A stretch of DNA of 20,219 nt, taken from IMG/VR virus record IMGVR_UViG_3300031800_000019, positions 1 through 20,219 of that record; one strand, written 5' to 3'. The position numbers and the translations under genes were made by a program. The notes under the pieces were generated by a model. That model searched no databases. It was not told where the DNA came from and worked only from the letters and a program-made list of their open reading frames with translations. The stretch is from a virus. Below, in pieces: positions 4,124-10,384 of the stretch (position 1 is its first letter; every line of letters starts with the position of its first letter).

Positions 4124-6442
4124 TCAAAATTGCCCCATCCCGACACGTTCCTCTCTGAGATATTCCGCGCCCTCATCCGCCTCGACAGAACCGACAGAAC
4201 TTGGTGGGTCGGAGGTTTTGTCGAGGTTGTCGGTACTCGCACCTGTGGCCGTGAATAAATCCACCCTGGACGACACAGCCGCTCCAAGGTTTATTACCGC
4301 CTGCCGATAATAGGATTGCTTTAGCTCGACACCCAAGAACCGTCGTCCTTCCTCTATCGCCACGTGGCCCTCTGATCCAATCCCAGCGAACGGAGACAGC
4401 ACTAGATCATTTTCGTTCGTCCATAACCTGATGGCCCTGCGGATTACTTGAAGTTGTAGGGGACAGATATGGCGTTCGTCTTCGTGTTCCCGCGCGCTGC
4501 GGTATTGGAGCGTGTCCGATGGGTTGATATCGCTCCATACGGGAGAGGCGTAGCGTTGCCACACCTTTACCGGGAAAGTTTCGTTCGTGTTCGTGACGGG
4601 GTCTGGGTTAACTCCGGGCTTCCTCATCGTCACCAAGTAGTCCGCGATGCCCTGGCGGCTCATGCATGCATCTTTCTTGAGCTGCTTGTGGAGGAGTCCC
4701 AAAGCCTTTGTGCGCTGCATCGCCGTCACGGGATCTTTCCAAATGCAGACCTCCGAATGGTAGATGAACCCGTGGTCCTGGAACAACCGGATCAATTCGC
4801 CGCGGAAATCGCGGATACCGATCACGCCATCGCGCACCTTTGATGTCGGCAGGTTCATGCAATGAAACGAGACCAGCCTGCCGTCCTTCGTCACCCGGAA
4901 TAGATCCCCGACCAGAAAGCCGAAATGTTCGCGGAACTCCTCAGACGAGCGACAGTTGCCCATGTCGCGGTCCGTCGCCGTGTATGTGTAGAGGCTCTCG
5001 AACGGCGGCGAGAAGATCGAATAATCCACTAATCCATCTGCCATGTCAGCGACAATTTCGCATGAATCTCCGAGGTGAAGCTTCCAACCATCGCCCTCTG
5101 ATGAGTCGGTTACATAAGGCTGTTGATCTCTAGTCATTCCACTCACATTCTCCCGGCTTAAGTCCCTCATATGGGCCGTCATTTCTTCCGTCATCTTTGT
5201 GGCGGAGGCTTCTTTGCGCTTGATGTTAGCCACGACCGCGCCCTCCACGTCGGCGGTATAGATATGCACCTGTACTTCACGTTCCTGGCCGAAGCGCCAG
5301 CACCTGCGAACGGCCTGATAATATTGCTCCCAAGAGTCCGACAACCCCACAAACGCGACGTTCCGGCAATGCTGCCAGTTCATGCCGTGACCAGCAATCG
5401 ACGGCTTGGTAACGAGCACCCGAAATGCGCCATCGGTAAAGCCCAAGAGCGTCGATTCTTTGTCCTCCGACGACATGGCACCACGCACCTCCACCGCGTC
5501 TGGGATCGCTTGCGTGAGCGCGTTGGATTCGTCATTGAGGTTGCACCATACGACCCACGGCTCTTCGGATGCGTTCACATCCAGGGCACACGCATCTACG
5601 CGGTCCCTTATCGTGGACCTACGAGCCCCTATGCGTTCCTGAAGGGTCTGAGCTTCCACCGGGAACAGAAAGCCGTCTTGGACTTGGCTGGCGCTGACGA
5701 CGTGATCGTGATAAACCACCGGGGGTAGCACGAACGCATCATCCTCGTAACCGAGATCAGAAGGGTTCCTGAGCATCACGGCCCAAGAACAAAGCCATCT
5801 CCAGAACTCGTCTTGAGCATGTCCCTTAAGCCTCCAGTTTTGAGTAGAGCCTCCGTCGTGAACAAAAAACGTGCTCAACATCTCACTCATCGTGAGTACG
5901 CCCATGAACTCGGAGTGGTTGCCTAATTCCGTGAAGTCATTAGGGGCGGGGGTCGCCGTGCAGGCGAGCCGGAACGGAGTATCCGAGAACGAGGAGATCA
6001 GATGATTGCGAAACGCGCCGTCCTTGTGTTTGATGATGCTAGATTCGTCGAGTACGATTCCAGACCAAGCGCCCGGATCGAAGCGATCAAGCATCTCGTA
6101 ATTCGTGATGTATGTTCGCTCGCCGGGGTCGCTTGGCTGCTCTCGGACATACTCAACGGGAACGTCAAACTTGGAACCCTCACGAACCGTTTGAGCGGCG
6201 ACCGCCAACGGCGCGAGGATCAATACCGATCCAGGCACGTGCTCTGCCCATACAAGTTGCATCGGAGTTTTGCCCAGCCCGCAATCAGCGAAGATGGCAG
6301 CGCGCCCACGTCGTAGTGCCCACCGTGTGAGGTCGCTTTGGAACGGGAAGAGCTTGGGGTTGAGCACTCCGGGAACTTCGATGCCCGTGTCCGGGTCCAC
6401 TGTGACCTTCCGCTTTAGGAAATCAGCGTAGTCCATCATCAT
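4124..6442 (-). CDS. SNF2-like helicase fused to a DNA methyltransferase, 772 aa
   Basis: Two enzymes on one chain. Residues about 25-430 are an SF2/SNF2-like ATPase: Walker A 'CGLGKT' (54-59), motif II LDESS (131-135) with DESS in place of DEAH, motif III 'CTATPAPNDF' (161-170), and motif VI 'QAVRRCWRFGQ' (376-386). Residues about 450-720 are an amino-methyltransferase (N6-adenine or N4-cytosine) in beta-class order: the catalytic SPPF (478-481) comes before the SAM-binding 'FAGIGSEG' (685-692) and 'GVELKQSYY'. The ATG at 6442 is preferred among three consecutive Met codons because GGAGG lies 7 bases upstream and it overlaps the previous TGA. Phage P1 DarB, also helicase plus methyltransferase, blocks type I restriction. 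A similar anti-restriction role is plausible but unproven. A DNA-translocating methylase is another reading. Confidence 0.87.
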   Translation of the reverse strand: MMMDYADFLKRKVTVDPDTGIEVPGVLNPKLFPFQSDLTRWALRRGRAAIFADCGLGKTPMQLVWAEHVPGSVLILAPLAVAAQTVREGSKFDVPVEYVREQPSDPGERTYITNYEMLDRFDPGAWSGIVLDESSIIKHKDGAFRNHLISSFSDTPFRLACTATPAPNDFTELGNHSEFMGVLTMSEMLSTFFVHDGGSTQNWRLKGHAQDEFWRWLCSWAVMLRNPSDLGYEDDAFVLPPVVYHDHVVSASQVQDGFLFPVEAQTLQERIGARRSTIRDRVDACALDVNASEEPWVVWCNLNDESNALTQAIPDAVEVRGAMSSEDKESTLLGFTDGAFRVLVTKPSIAGHGMNWQHCRNVAFVGLSDSWEQYYQAVRRCWRFGQEREVQVHIYTADVEGAVVANIKRKEASATKMTEEMTAHMRDLSRENVSGMTRDQQPYVTDSSEGDGWKLHLGDSCEIVADMADGLVDYSIFSPPFESLYTYTATDRDMGNCRSSEEFREHFGFLVGDLFRVTKDGRLVSFHCMNLPTSKVRDGVIGIRDFRGELIRLFQDHGFIYHSEVCIWKDPVTAMQRTKALGLLHKQLKKDACMSRQGIADYLVTMRKPGVNPDPVTNTNETFPVKVWQRYASPVWSDINPSDTLQYRSAREHEDERHICPLQLQVIRRAIRLWTNENDLVLSPFAGIGSEGHVAIEEGRRFLGVELKQSYYRQAVINLGAAVSSRVDLFTATGASTDNLDKTSDPPSSVGSVEADEGAEYLREERVGMGQF

Positions 6443-6759
6443 TTCTGACCCTCCCATAATTGCTGGTACCACGGCGCACGATCCCTGATGGATTGCTTGG
6501 TGCGCCCGTACCTCTCGCGGAACTTCGACTCCGGCATCTCGTCGAATCGCTGATGGACTTCCGACGACAGCGGCACGATGTCTTTGTACGTGCCACCCGC
6601 GCCCCTGCTCTTGGTATGAGCGTTGTGGGAGCCCTCAGAGCAGAGCCCCGTCACCTCGCACGGCAGGGAGCGGATGAACTTGACACGCTGCAACGACCCG
6701 AAATGCCTAGCGAAGCGGGCTTCCGTTCGGTCGAGCTTCCGCTGGGCAGTCGGCTTCAC
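6439..6759 (-). CDS. HNH-like nuclease, 106 aa
   Basis: A small basic protein with an HNH-like pattern: 'LPCEVTG' (C34), 'SHNAHTKSRGAGGTYKDIVPLSSEVHQRFDE' with H45, H48, D60 and H69. This resembles phage recombination-associated nucleases of the DUF968/Ref-like group, which have an H-x2-H and a later His in a beta-beta-alpha metal fold. The usual second Cys pair is not seen, so the zinc site may be reduced. Translation starts at GTG 6759, overlapping the upstream TGA as GTGA, with GAGG a few bases before. It lies beside RusA and the SSB-like gene, which fits recombination or DNA processing. Assignment to HNH is by motif only. Confidence 0.65.
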   Translation of the reverse strand: MKPTAQRKLDRTEARFARHFGSLQRVKFIRSLPCEVTGLCSEGSHNAHTKSRGAGGTYKDIVPLSSEVHQRFDEMPESKFRERYGRTKQSIRDRAPWYQQLWEGQK

Positions 6760-7148
6760 CTCATCACCTCATAGACCTTAGTCTCCCTCGCGTGGCTCTT
6801 CGTGTCTTCCATCTGCCTGTACTCGCCCGTGGCTTGCAGTCGCCCCGCTCGCACAAGCCCCGAGACAACGCCGCCCCAAGCGTTCGAGTGGTGAGGCGTG
6901 ACCCCGCGATCCGTGCAGATTCGACGGATGTCCTCACCAGTGACGTGCATCCCGCCTAAGCCGCGCACAACCCCGGCCACTGCCCCCGAGAATGCCTGCA
7001 CCTCGACACGCTCAATGCCTTCATCGCGTAGGTGGCGACCCTTCTCGACATCGAACACGAGATGATGCGGCGATCCATGGTCATTGCTCATAGATGTTGA
7101 GCGTGGCACTTCAGTGACCCTAAAGAATTCGCCTTGATCGTCGCTCAT
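6756..7148 (-). CDS. Conserved phage hypothetical protein, 130 aa
   Basis: No enzyme motif. The C-terminal two thirds look like a small winged-helix fold: helices at 'AFSGAVAGVVRGLG', 'TGEDIRRICTDRG' and 'HHSNAWGGVVSGLVRAGRL', then a wing-like 'QATGEYRQMEDTKSHARETKVYEV'. The 'HHxNAWG ... TGE ... SHAR ... VYE' signature is one I recall from many phage proteins of unknown role found near replication genes. Start is ATG 7148, overlapping the preceding TGA (ATGA). An upstream ATG at 7205 is in the shadow of the neighbouring gene. DNA binding is an inference from the predicted fold. Confidence 0.72.
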   Translation of the reverse strand: MSDDQGEFFRVTEVPRSTSMSNDHGSPHHLVFDVEKGRHLRDEGIERVEVQAFSGAVAGVVRGLGGMHVTGEDIRRICTDRGVTPHHSNAWGGVVSGLVRAGRLQATGEYRQMEDTKSHARETKVYEVMR

Positions 7149-7588
7149 ACGGGCTCCTCCAATCGTGAGAGTGCGTTCAGGTGGGCGACGGAGGCCCTGT
7201 CCCATTCGAGGAGGCTCTTGAGGGCCCAGTACTCGGAGCGGGCCATGTCGCGCTCCACCAGCGCCTTGGCCGTCCTCTTGATGTGCTCGCCATAGCGAGG
7301 ATCTGCCCTAGCCACGCGCTCCAGCTTGGCCTCAGAGAGGGGCTCCTTGCTATGGGCAACGCTGAACTCCGTCGCTAGACGCGAGAGCACGATATGGCGA
7401 CCGTGTTCCAACTCGTAGGCCACCCCCTCGGCCCGCGCCTTGCGCTTCCCCACCTCCCGCAGTTGCTCCACCAGTTCATATGGGCCTTGGTCTGGTGGGA
7501 AGTTCGCGGCGATTAGTTCGCGAGCGGCGTCTGGGGTACGCACATCGCGCACCCCAGAACGCAGGAGGGCCTCTGTCCTGTCCGGCAT
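7145..7588 (-). CDS. Hypothetical helical protein, 147 aa
   Basis: A highly charged, mostly helical protein with heptad-like stretches ('YELVEQLREVGKRKARAEGVAYELEHGRHIVLSRL' and 'KRTAKALVERDMARSEYWALKSLLEWDRASVAHLNAL'), so probably a coiled coil or helical bundle. It immediately follows the SSB-like gene: its ATG (7588) shares the A of the SSB TGA (TGATG). Many phages have an unnamed helical protein of this size in the same place, between the single-strand binding protein and nucleases. No catalytic residues are apparent. The reading frame extends upstream of 7588 but that part is low-complexity shadow of the SSB gene. Confidence 0.72.
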   Translation of the reverse strand: MPDRTEALLRSGVRDVRTPDAARELIAANFPPDQGPYELVEQLREVGKRKARAEGVAYELEHGRHIVLSRLATEFSVAHSKEPLSEAKLERVARADPRYGEHIKRTAKALVERDMARSEYWALKSLLEWDRASVAHLNALSRLEEPV

Positions 7589-8076
7589 CAGAAGGGAAGC
7601 GCGTCGTCGTCGTCGGGCTCCACCGCTGGCACCTTGAGCGCCACGATGCCCTGCTCCTCCGCCTCCGGTGCCGCAACCTCCAAGACCGCGAACACACGAT
7701 AGCGGTTGCCGTTGGCTGGCTCCTGCCAACGCAGGAACGCCACGTGGAAGTGCTTGCCTTGCTGGACATCCGCCGCCGTGATGGTGCCCTGTAGTGTCGC
7801 GGACCCAAGCCCCACGTTGGCCCTCCCGCCTGCGCTGATGGCAACGATCTCGGTGCCCAGCTTGCCCATCAGGTTGTCCGAACAACTGGTCAGAGCCATC
7901 GAGATACTCTCGCCGTAGCCCTTCGGAGAGTCCCACAACTCCTTCACCTGACCCTCCACGTAGGCGTACTCATCCGCCCATTTAACGTAGGGCGCAGGCT
8001 CCATCGAAGCGTCGCCGCTGACCTCTTTAGTGCGGGCAACCGCGCCCGACGCTCTTAACTCATCTGTTCTGCTCAT
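7588..8076 (-). CDS. Single-stranded DNA-binding-like protein, 162 aa
   Basis: Probably the phage single-stranded DNA-binding protein. The best evidence is the extreme C-terminus DDDDALPF (155-162), which closely matches the acidic DDDxPF tail by which bacterial and phage SSBs recruit partners. The middle (about 28-135) is rich in beta-strand patterns with aromatic residues ('YVKWADEY', 'FHVAFLRWQEP', 'YRVFAVLEV') suited to an OB-fold. It lacks the classic E. coli SSB N-terminus, so it may belong to a diverged phage family. Start ATG 8076 is preceded by GGGAG at a good distance and lies 3 bases after the nuclease stop. It would coat DNA during replication and recombination. Confidence 0.68.
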   Translation of the reverse strand: MSRTDELRASGAVARTKEVSGDASMEPAPYVKWADEYAYVEGQVKELWDSPKGYGESISMALTSCSDNLMGKLGTEIVAISAGGRANVGLGSATLQGTITAADVQQGKHFHVAFLRWQEPANGNRYRVFAVLEVAAPEAEEQGIVALKVPAVEPDDDDALPF

Positions 8077-8079
8077 CTG

Positions 8080-8940
8080 TCAACTCCCTTTCAAAGTGAT
8101 TGGTTCTTCGTACACTCGCTCGCGAGGTGTCTTGCGGTACGAGTTGGTGTCCTTCAGCCACTGTGAAATCGTAGCCGCCGACTCCAGTATGGGCAGAAGG
8201 CTTTCGGGGTTCTTGATAGGATGGAGCACGGCACCCTCTGGGCTCACGTGGACGATGCCGAGCCGCTCTGCGTACTCAGGGCCCCACGGGATGACTTTCG
8301 CCACCGACTTCCCATCACCAAGCGACCGCGCCTTCACCAGCGCCCACTCGGCTCGCTGATAGGCCACCTGCTGGATTGCCATGTCGGGAAAGACCCCGCT
8401 CTTCGATGTCTTGTAATCGAGAATCCAAGTCTGGCCCTCCCGGTCGATCTCCCACAGGTCGAGCGTCCCGGCGTAGCCGCTGCCCAGCGAGTCGTTGAAC
8501 ACTGTGATCTCGGTCCCGAGATGCTTCGAGTCGCGCAAGGCGAGGAAGTCCGCCGCCGCATCCGCACACGCCTGCTCGTCTTCAGTCAGGTCTTGCGGCA
8601 TCGGGGCATCGCTCAATAGGGCCTCGAGCGTCTGGTGGACGGCTGTCCCCCGAGCCGCCGCATCGTCGCGCTGACTGTACGGTGACCCCTTTAAGAGCTT
8701 GATAGCATCGGTCTTGTTCAGCTTCGACCAGACCTCCCGATGCTCCCAGGCCCACTCGCTCGTGGCCTTGATGCCCCAGCCGATCAATGCAGGCTTCGGG
8801 ATGCCGCCCCCCAACATACTGGTCACGCGACGGTAGAGCGTGCCGTCGATGGTGTAGCCCATCCTGTTCACCGAGTAGACGACTTCCCTGGCGTCCTTGG
8901 TCGCGGTGAAGAGCTTATGTAGTAGTGCCTCGCTGGTCAT
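8080..8940 (-). CDS. PD-(D/E)XK exonuclease, RecB/Cas4-like, 286 aa
   Basis: A nuclease of the RecB/Cas4 group. Visible elements are 'GTAVHQTLEALL' with H102 (the G-x3-H-x2-LE motif), E144, D161 in 'AGTLDLWEID', the D175-Y-K177 core in 'WILDYKTSK', and the downstream Q-x3-Y (Q190/Y194), in family order. It lacks the four-Cys iron-sulphur cluster of true Cas4, and no cas genes or repeats are near. In phages such enzymes process DNA ends for recombination or degrade host DNA. The ATG at 8940 is well supported by AAAAGGAGAAACC directly upstream. This is the promoter-proximal gene of the leftward early operon, followed by the SSB-like gene 3 bases on. Confidence 0.87.
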   Translation of the reverse strand: MTSEALLHKLFTATKDAREVVYSVNRMGYTIDGTLYRRVTSMLGGGIPKPALIGWGIKATSEWAWEHREVWSKLNKTDAIKLLKGSPYSQRDDAAARGTAVHQTLEALLSDAPMPQDLTEDEQACADAAADFLALRDSKHLGTEITVFNDSLGSGYAGTLDLWEIDREGQTWILDYKTSKSGVFPDMAIQQVAYQRAEWALVKARSLGDGKSVAKVIPWGPEYAERLGIVHVSPEGAVLHPIKNPESLLPILESAATISQWLKDTNSYRKTPRERVYEEPITLKGS

Positions 8941-8985
8941 GGTTTCTCCTTTTGAAGGATGAACGTGTGGTGACCCCCTTAGTCG

Positions 8986-8998
8986 CCTTCGACGAAGG
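8986..8998. promoter_or_regulatory. 13-bp dyad, possible operator
   Basis: CCTTCG-A-CGAAGG is a perfect inverted repeat, flanked by AGTC (8981-8984) and GACT (9002-9005), which extends the symmetry imperfectly. It lies about 45-60 bases before the start of the leftward operon, in its likely untranslated leader or promoter. There is no T-run, so it is not a terminator. Confidence 0.4.
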
Positions 8999-9049
8999 AG
9001 TGACTCGCCGGGAGCACGTTTCCGCATAGCTCCTCGACATAGGGGCCAC

Positions 9050-9065
9050 CGACACGAGGGTGTCG
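9050..9065. promoter_or_regulatory. Hairpin CGACAC-GAGG-GTGTCG, possible operator
   Basis: A perfect 6-bp inverted repeat with a 4-base centre in the divergent control region. TGTCGA-like half sites recur at 9034-9039 (reverse) and 9113-9118 (direct), which suggests a repressor-binding cluster. Could also be an RNA hairpin in the leftward leader. Confidence 0.35.
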
Positions 9066-9199
9066 ATGTGTTGGAGATCGTGCTATGGCGGGAATGGAAT
9101 CTTGAACTCCTGTGTCGAAGGTCAACGTAGGGAACCTAGCCCCAGCCCCCCCCGCAGTGCTAGCGGCCAGACGCCCCCCTTTGGGTTGTCCTTGCGTAT

Positions 9200-9255
9200 G
9201 GGGCCATATGCCCCACATTCACTGGATGGACAATCACACCTTCATATTAGGAGTA
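9200..9255 (+). promoter_or_regulatory. Leader block A: CATATG palindrome plus ribosome binding site
   Basis: GGGGCCATATGCCCC (9200-9214) is a near-perfect palindrome flanked by T and A. It is followed by ATTC (9217-9220) and by CCTTCATATTAGGAGT (9239-9254), which contains the ribosome binding site of the first rightward gene. The same series of elements recurs at 10328-10380 (block B). TTGTCC (9186-9191) and GGACAA (9228-9233) form an outer inverted repeat. A repressor or activator site controlling the rightward operon is the likely meaning. Confidence 0.55.
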
Positions 9256-9260
9256 CCGGA

Positions 9261-9626
9261 ATGCTGTTCCCATCGACAGGCACGTCCCACGACACGGCCA
9301 ACACCAAGATCACCGAAGTCGTCAACAGAGACGGGCGCACCTTCACCGTCAGGATCATCCATGAGGGCGACAGGTACGGCCTCAACGATTGCCTGACGCA
9401 CGACGAGTCCGAGCCGATGGTTGAGTTCTTCGACGCGACCTATATCGAAGGTTTCACCCCGCTGGGCCAGTTCATCAGCCGCTACTACCTCAAGACCCTA
9501 GCCAAAGATGACGGTGCGGACTACGGCATCAACTTGGACGGCGGCGTGGGTGTCTGGCACGTCTCAGCGCAGAACGTCGCAGACGCCATCGCCTTCGCCC
9601 ACACCCTCAACCGGGAGGGGGCCTGA
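9261..9626 (+). CDS. Conserved phage hypothetical protein, 121 aa
   Basis: First gene of the rightward island. The ATG at 9261 follows TTAGGAG at proper distance; an upstream extension in the same frame is control-region DNA. The centre has the pattern 'GDRYGLNDCLTHD', 'MVEFFDATY', 'LGQFISRYYLKTL', then 'GINLDGGVGVWHVSAQNV', which I recall from small phage proteins in several lytic phages with no assigned role. Predicted mixed alpha/beta fold; no signal peptide, membrane segment or catalytic motif seen. Two bases separate its stop from the next gene. As an early, separately controlled gene it may act in host takeover, but that is a guess. Confidence 0.78.
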   Translation: MLFPSTGTSHDTANTKITEVVNRDGRTFTVRIIHEGDRYGLNDCLTHDESEPMVEFFDATYIEGFTPLGQFISRYYLKTLAKDDGADYGINLDGGVGVWHVSAQNVADAIAFAHTLNREGA

Positions 9627-9628
9627 GC

Positions 9629-9829
9629 ATGAAGAACAAGCACGTGATCCTGCTTCACGCTCGCATCAAGGAGTCGAAGCTGACAGACGCCCGCTTCGCC
9701 ACAGAGGTGATGAGGGTACACCCACGCACCTTGAGGCGCTGGAAGGGCGCGTACACGCCCATACCGCCGCTCCAGCGGGCCTTCCTTGAGAACCCCCAGC
9801 CACTGACGTGGCCGAAGGAGACGCCATGA
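9629..9829 (+). CDS. Small helix-turn-helix-like protein, 66 aa
   Basis: A short basic protein. The segment 'DARFATEVMRVHPRTLRRWKGAYTPIPPLQRAFLENP' fits a helix-turn-helix: a first helix (FATEVM), a turn, and a recognition helix (PRTLRRWK), as in Cro- or antitoxin-like regulators. It could bind the palindromes of the rightward leaders or the divergent control region, but that link is inferred from position only. ATG 9629 is preceded by GGGAGGGGG. Its TGA overlaps the next ATG (ATGA at 9826). Confidence 0.68.
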   Translation: MKNKHVILLHARIKESKLTDARFATEVMRVHPRTLRRWKGAYTPIPPLQRAFLENPQPLTWPKETP

Positions 9830-10077
9830 CCATCCCCACCGGACACATCCTCGTGAAGGCGAGCAAAGGCAGGGCCACCCACAACGGCGACGGACGCTAT
9901 CGCAAGTGCTGGAGGCTCTGGTCAGACGGCACGGTCGAGCGCACATCCTCGCGCTCGAAGTACCAGCAGCCGTTCACTGATGAACTGGTTCCTCAGAAGA
10001 TCCGCGAGACGGCCCACGCGCATGGCGTGACGCTCCGGGGCTTCCGCGAGCGTGGCCCGCTGAGGAGGTCGCCATGA
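9826..10077 (+). CDS. Hypothetical protein, 83 aa
   Basis: A small basic protein with no recognised family. The N-terminal half has short strands ('GHILVKASKGRATH', 'YRKCWRLWSDGTVERT'), perhaps a small beta domain. The C-terminal half is helical and Arg-rich. The ATG at 9826 follows GAAGGAGACGCC and overlaps the previous TGA. Its last codons (Arg-Arg-Ser-Pro-stop) are formed by the ribosome binding site of the next gene (GAGGAGGTCGCC), so the tail sequence is probably dictated by that signal. Confidence 0.65.
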   Translation: MTIPTGHILVKASKGRATHNGDGRYRKCWRLWSDGTVERTSSRSKYQQPFTDELVPQKIRETAHAHGVTLRGFRERGPLRRSP

Positions 10078-10197
10078 AACGCTGGCCGCTAATTGCCCTC
10101 GCGGGAGCGTGCGCTGTCATCGCGGTGAGCTACGGCGTCCGCTATGGCTGGCTCGCCGCTCACACTCACTGGGTGACGTTGAGGAGGTCGCCATGAA
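10061..10197 (+). repeat. Two copies of an 18-bp ribosome-binding/start module
   Basis: TGAGGAGGTCGCCATGAA is present at 10061-10078 and again at 10180-10197. Each copy contains the end of one gene (AGG-TCG-CCA-TGA), a near-ideal Shine-Dalgarno sequence, and the ATG of the next. Both upstream proteins therefore end in Leu-Arg-Arg-Ser-Pro. This suggests duplication of a start module. Confidence 0.8.
10074..10196 (+). CDS. Small single-pass membrane protein, 40 aa
   Basis: A 40-codon gene with a strong ribosome binding site (GAGGAGG, 8 bases before ATG 10074) and ATGA overlaps on both sides. It reads MKRWP, then a hydrophobic segment 'LIALAGACAVIAVSYGV', then a short polar tail. The positive N-terminus and single hydrophobic segment suit an inner-membrane anchor or an uncleaved signal. 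Its neighbour is another 40-residue membrane protein; the two may work together. Function unknown. Superinfection exclusion is one possibility, from position and size only. Confidence 0.62.
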   Translation: MKRWPLIALAGACAVIAVSYGVRYGWLAAHTHWVTLRRSP

Positions 10198-10315
10198 CGG
10201 CCCCTACGGCCACGACGTGGAGTTCGTCCTGGTGGTGGGAGGTTGCTTCATGCTGTTCCTGATCGTGGGCTCGGTGATCGAGATCTATCTGGACGCGAGG
10301 AAGGGCAAGAGATAA
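10193..10315 (+). CDS. Small single-pass membrane protein, 40 aa
   Basis: Same length as the preceding gene. The N-terminus is acidic and polar (MNGPYGHDVE), followed by a hydrophobic segment 'FVLVVGGCFMLFLIVGSVIEIYL' and a basic tail (DARKGKR). By the positive-inside rule the C-terminus would be cytoplasmic, opposite to its neighbour's likely orientation. It starts at ATG 10193 with a strong GAGGAGG site and overlaps the previous stop (ATGA). A longer frame with an earlier ATG (10109) has no ribosome binding site. No known family recognised. Confidence 0.65.
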   Translation: MNGPYGHDVEFVLVVGGCFMLFLIVGSVIEIYLDARKGKR

Positions 10316-10327
10316 GACTTGCCCCGA

Positions 10328-10380
10328 GGGGACATATGGCCCCATATTCCGTCTATGATTAACGACCTTCAATTAGGAGT
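10328..10380 (+). promoter_or_regulatory. Leader block B: CATATG palindrome, -10-like box and ribosome binding site
   Basis: GGGGACATATGGCCCC (10328-10343) is a palindrome with one central mismatch pair. It is followed by ATATTC, TATGAT (10354-10359, -10-like), and CCTTCAATTAGGAGT (10366-10380), the ribosome binding site of the gene at 10385. CCCC-GA-GGGG (10322-10331) overlaps its left edge. The order and sequence match block A at 9200-9255. No good -35 is visible, so an activator or a non-standard sigma factor may be involved. Confidence 0.58.
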
Positions 10381-10384
10381 TCAC

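Larger units (their letters stand above)
8941..9260. promoter_or_regulatory. Divergent control region between leftward and rightward operons
   Basis: About 320 bases without a convincing gene separate two head-to-head operons, so both sets of early promoters should lie here. Contents are a dyad CCTTCG-A-CGAAGG (8986-8998), a hairpin CGACAC-GAGG-GTGTCG (9050-9065), further TGTCGA copies (rc at 9034-9039; direct at 9113-9118), C-rich runs (9141-9152, 9173-9178), and the CATATG palindrome of leader block A (9200-9214). I do not see a convincing consensus sigma-70 promoter for either direction, so host or phage sigma preference may differ. A 79-codon minus-strand frame here has no ribosome binding site and reads as noise. 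Confidence 0.6.

Noticed and set aside
5171-5728. A 185-codon plus-strand frame opposite the helicase-methyltransferase
   Set aside because: Antisense shadow of a confidently identified gene; odd composition rich in Arg, His and Pro, and no start signal.
8080-8940. True Cas4 protein
   Set aside because: The four Cys residues of the Cas4 iron-sulphur cluster are absent; a general phage PD-(D/E)XK exonuclease is the better call.
8979-9218. A 79-codon minus-strand frame in the divergent region
   Set aside because: No ribosome binding site, low-complexity Gly/Pro/Arg composition, and it overlaps palindromes and C-runs of the control region.
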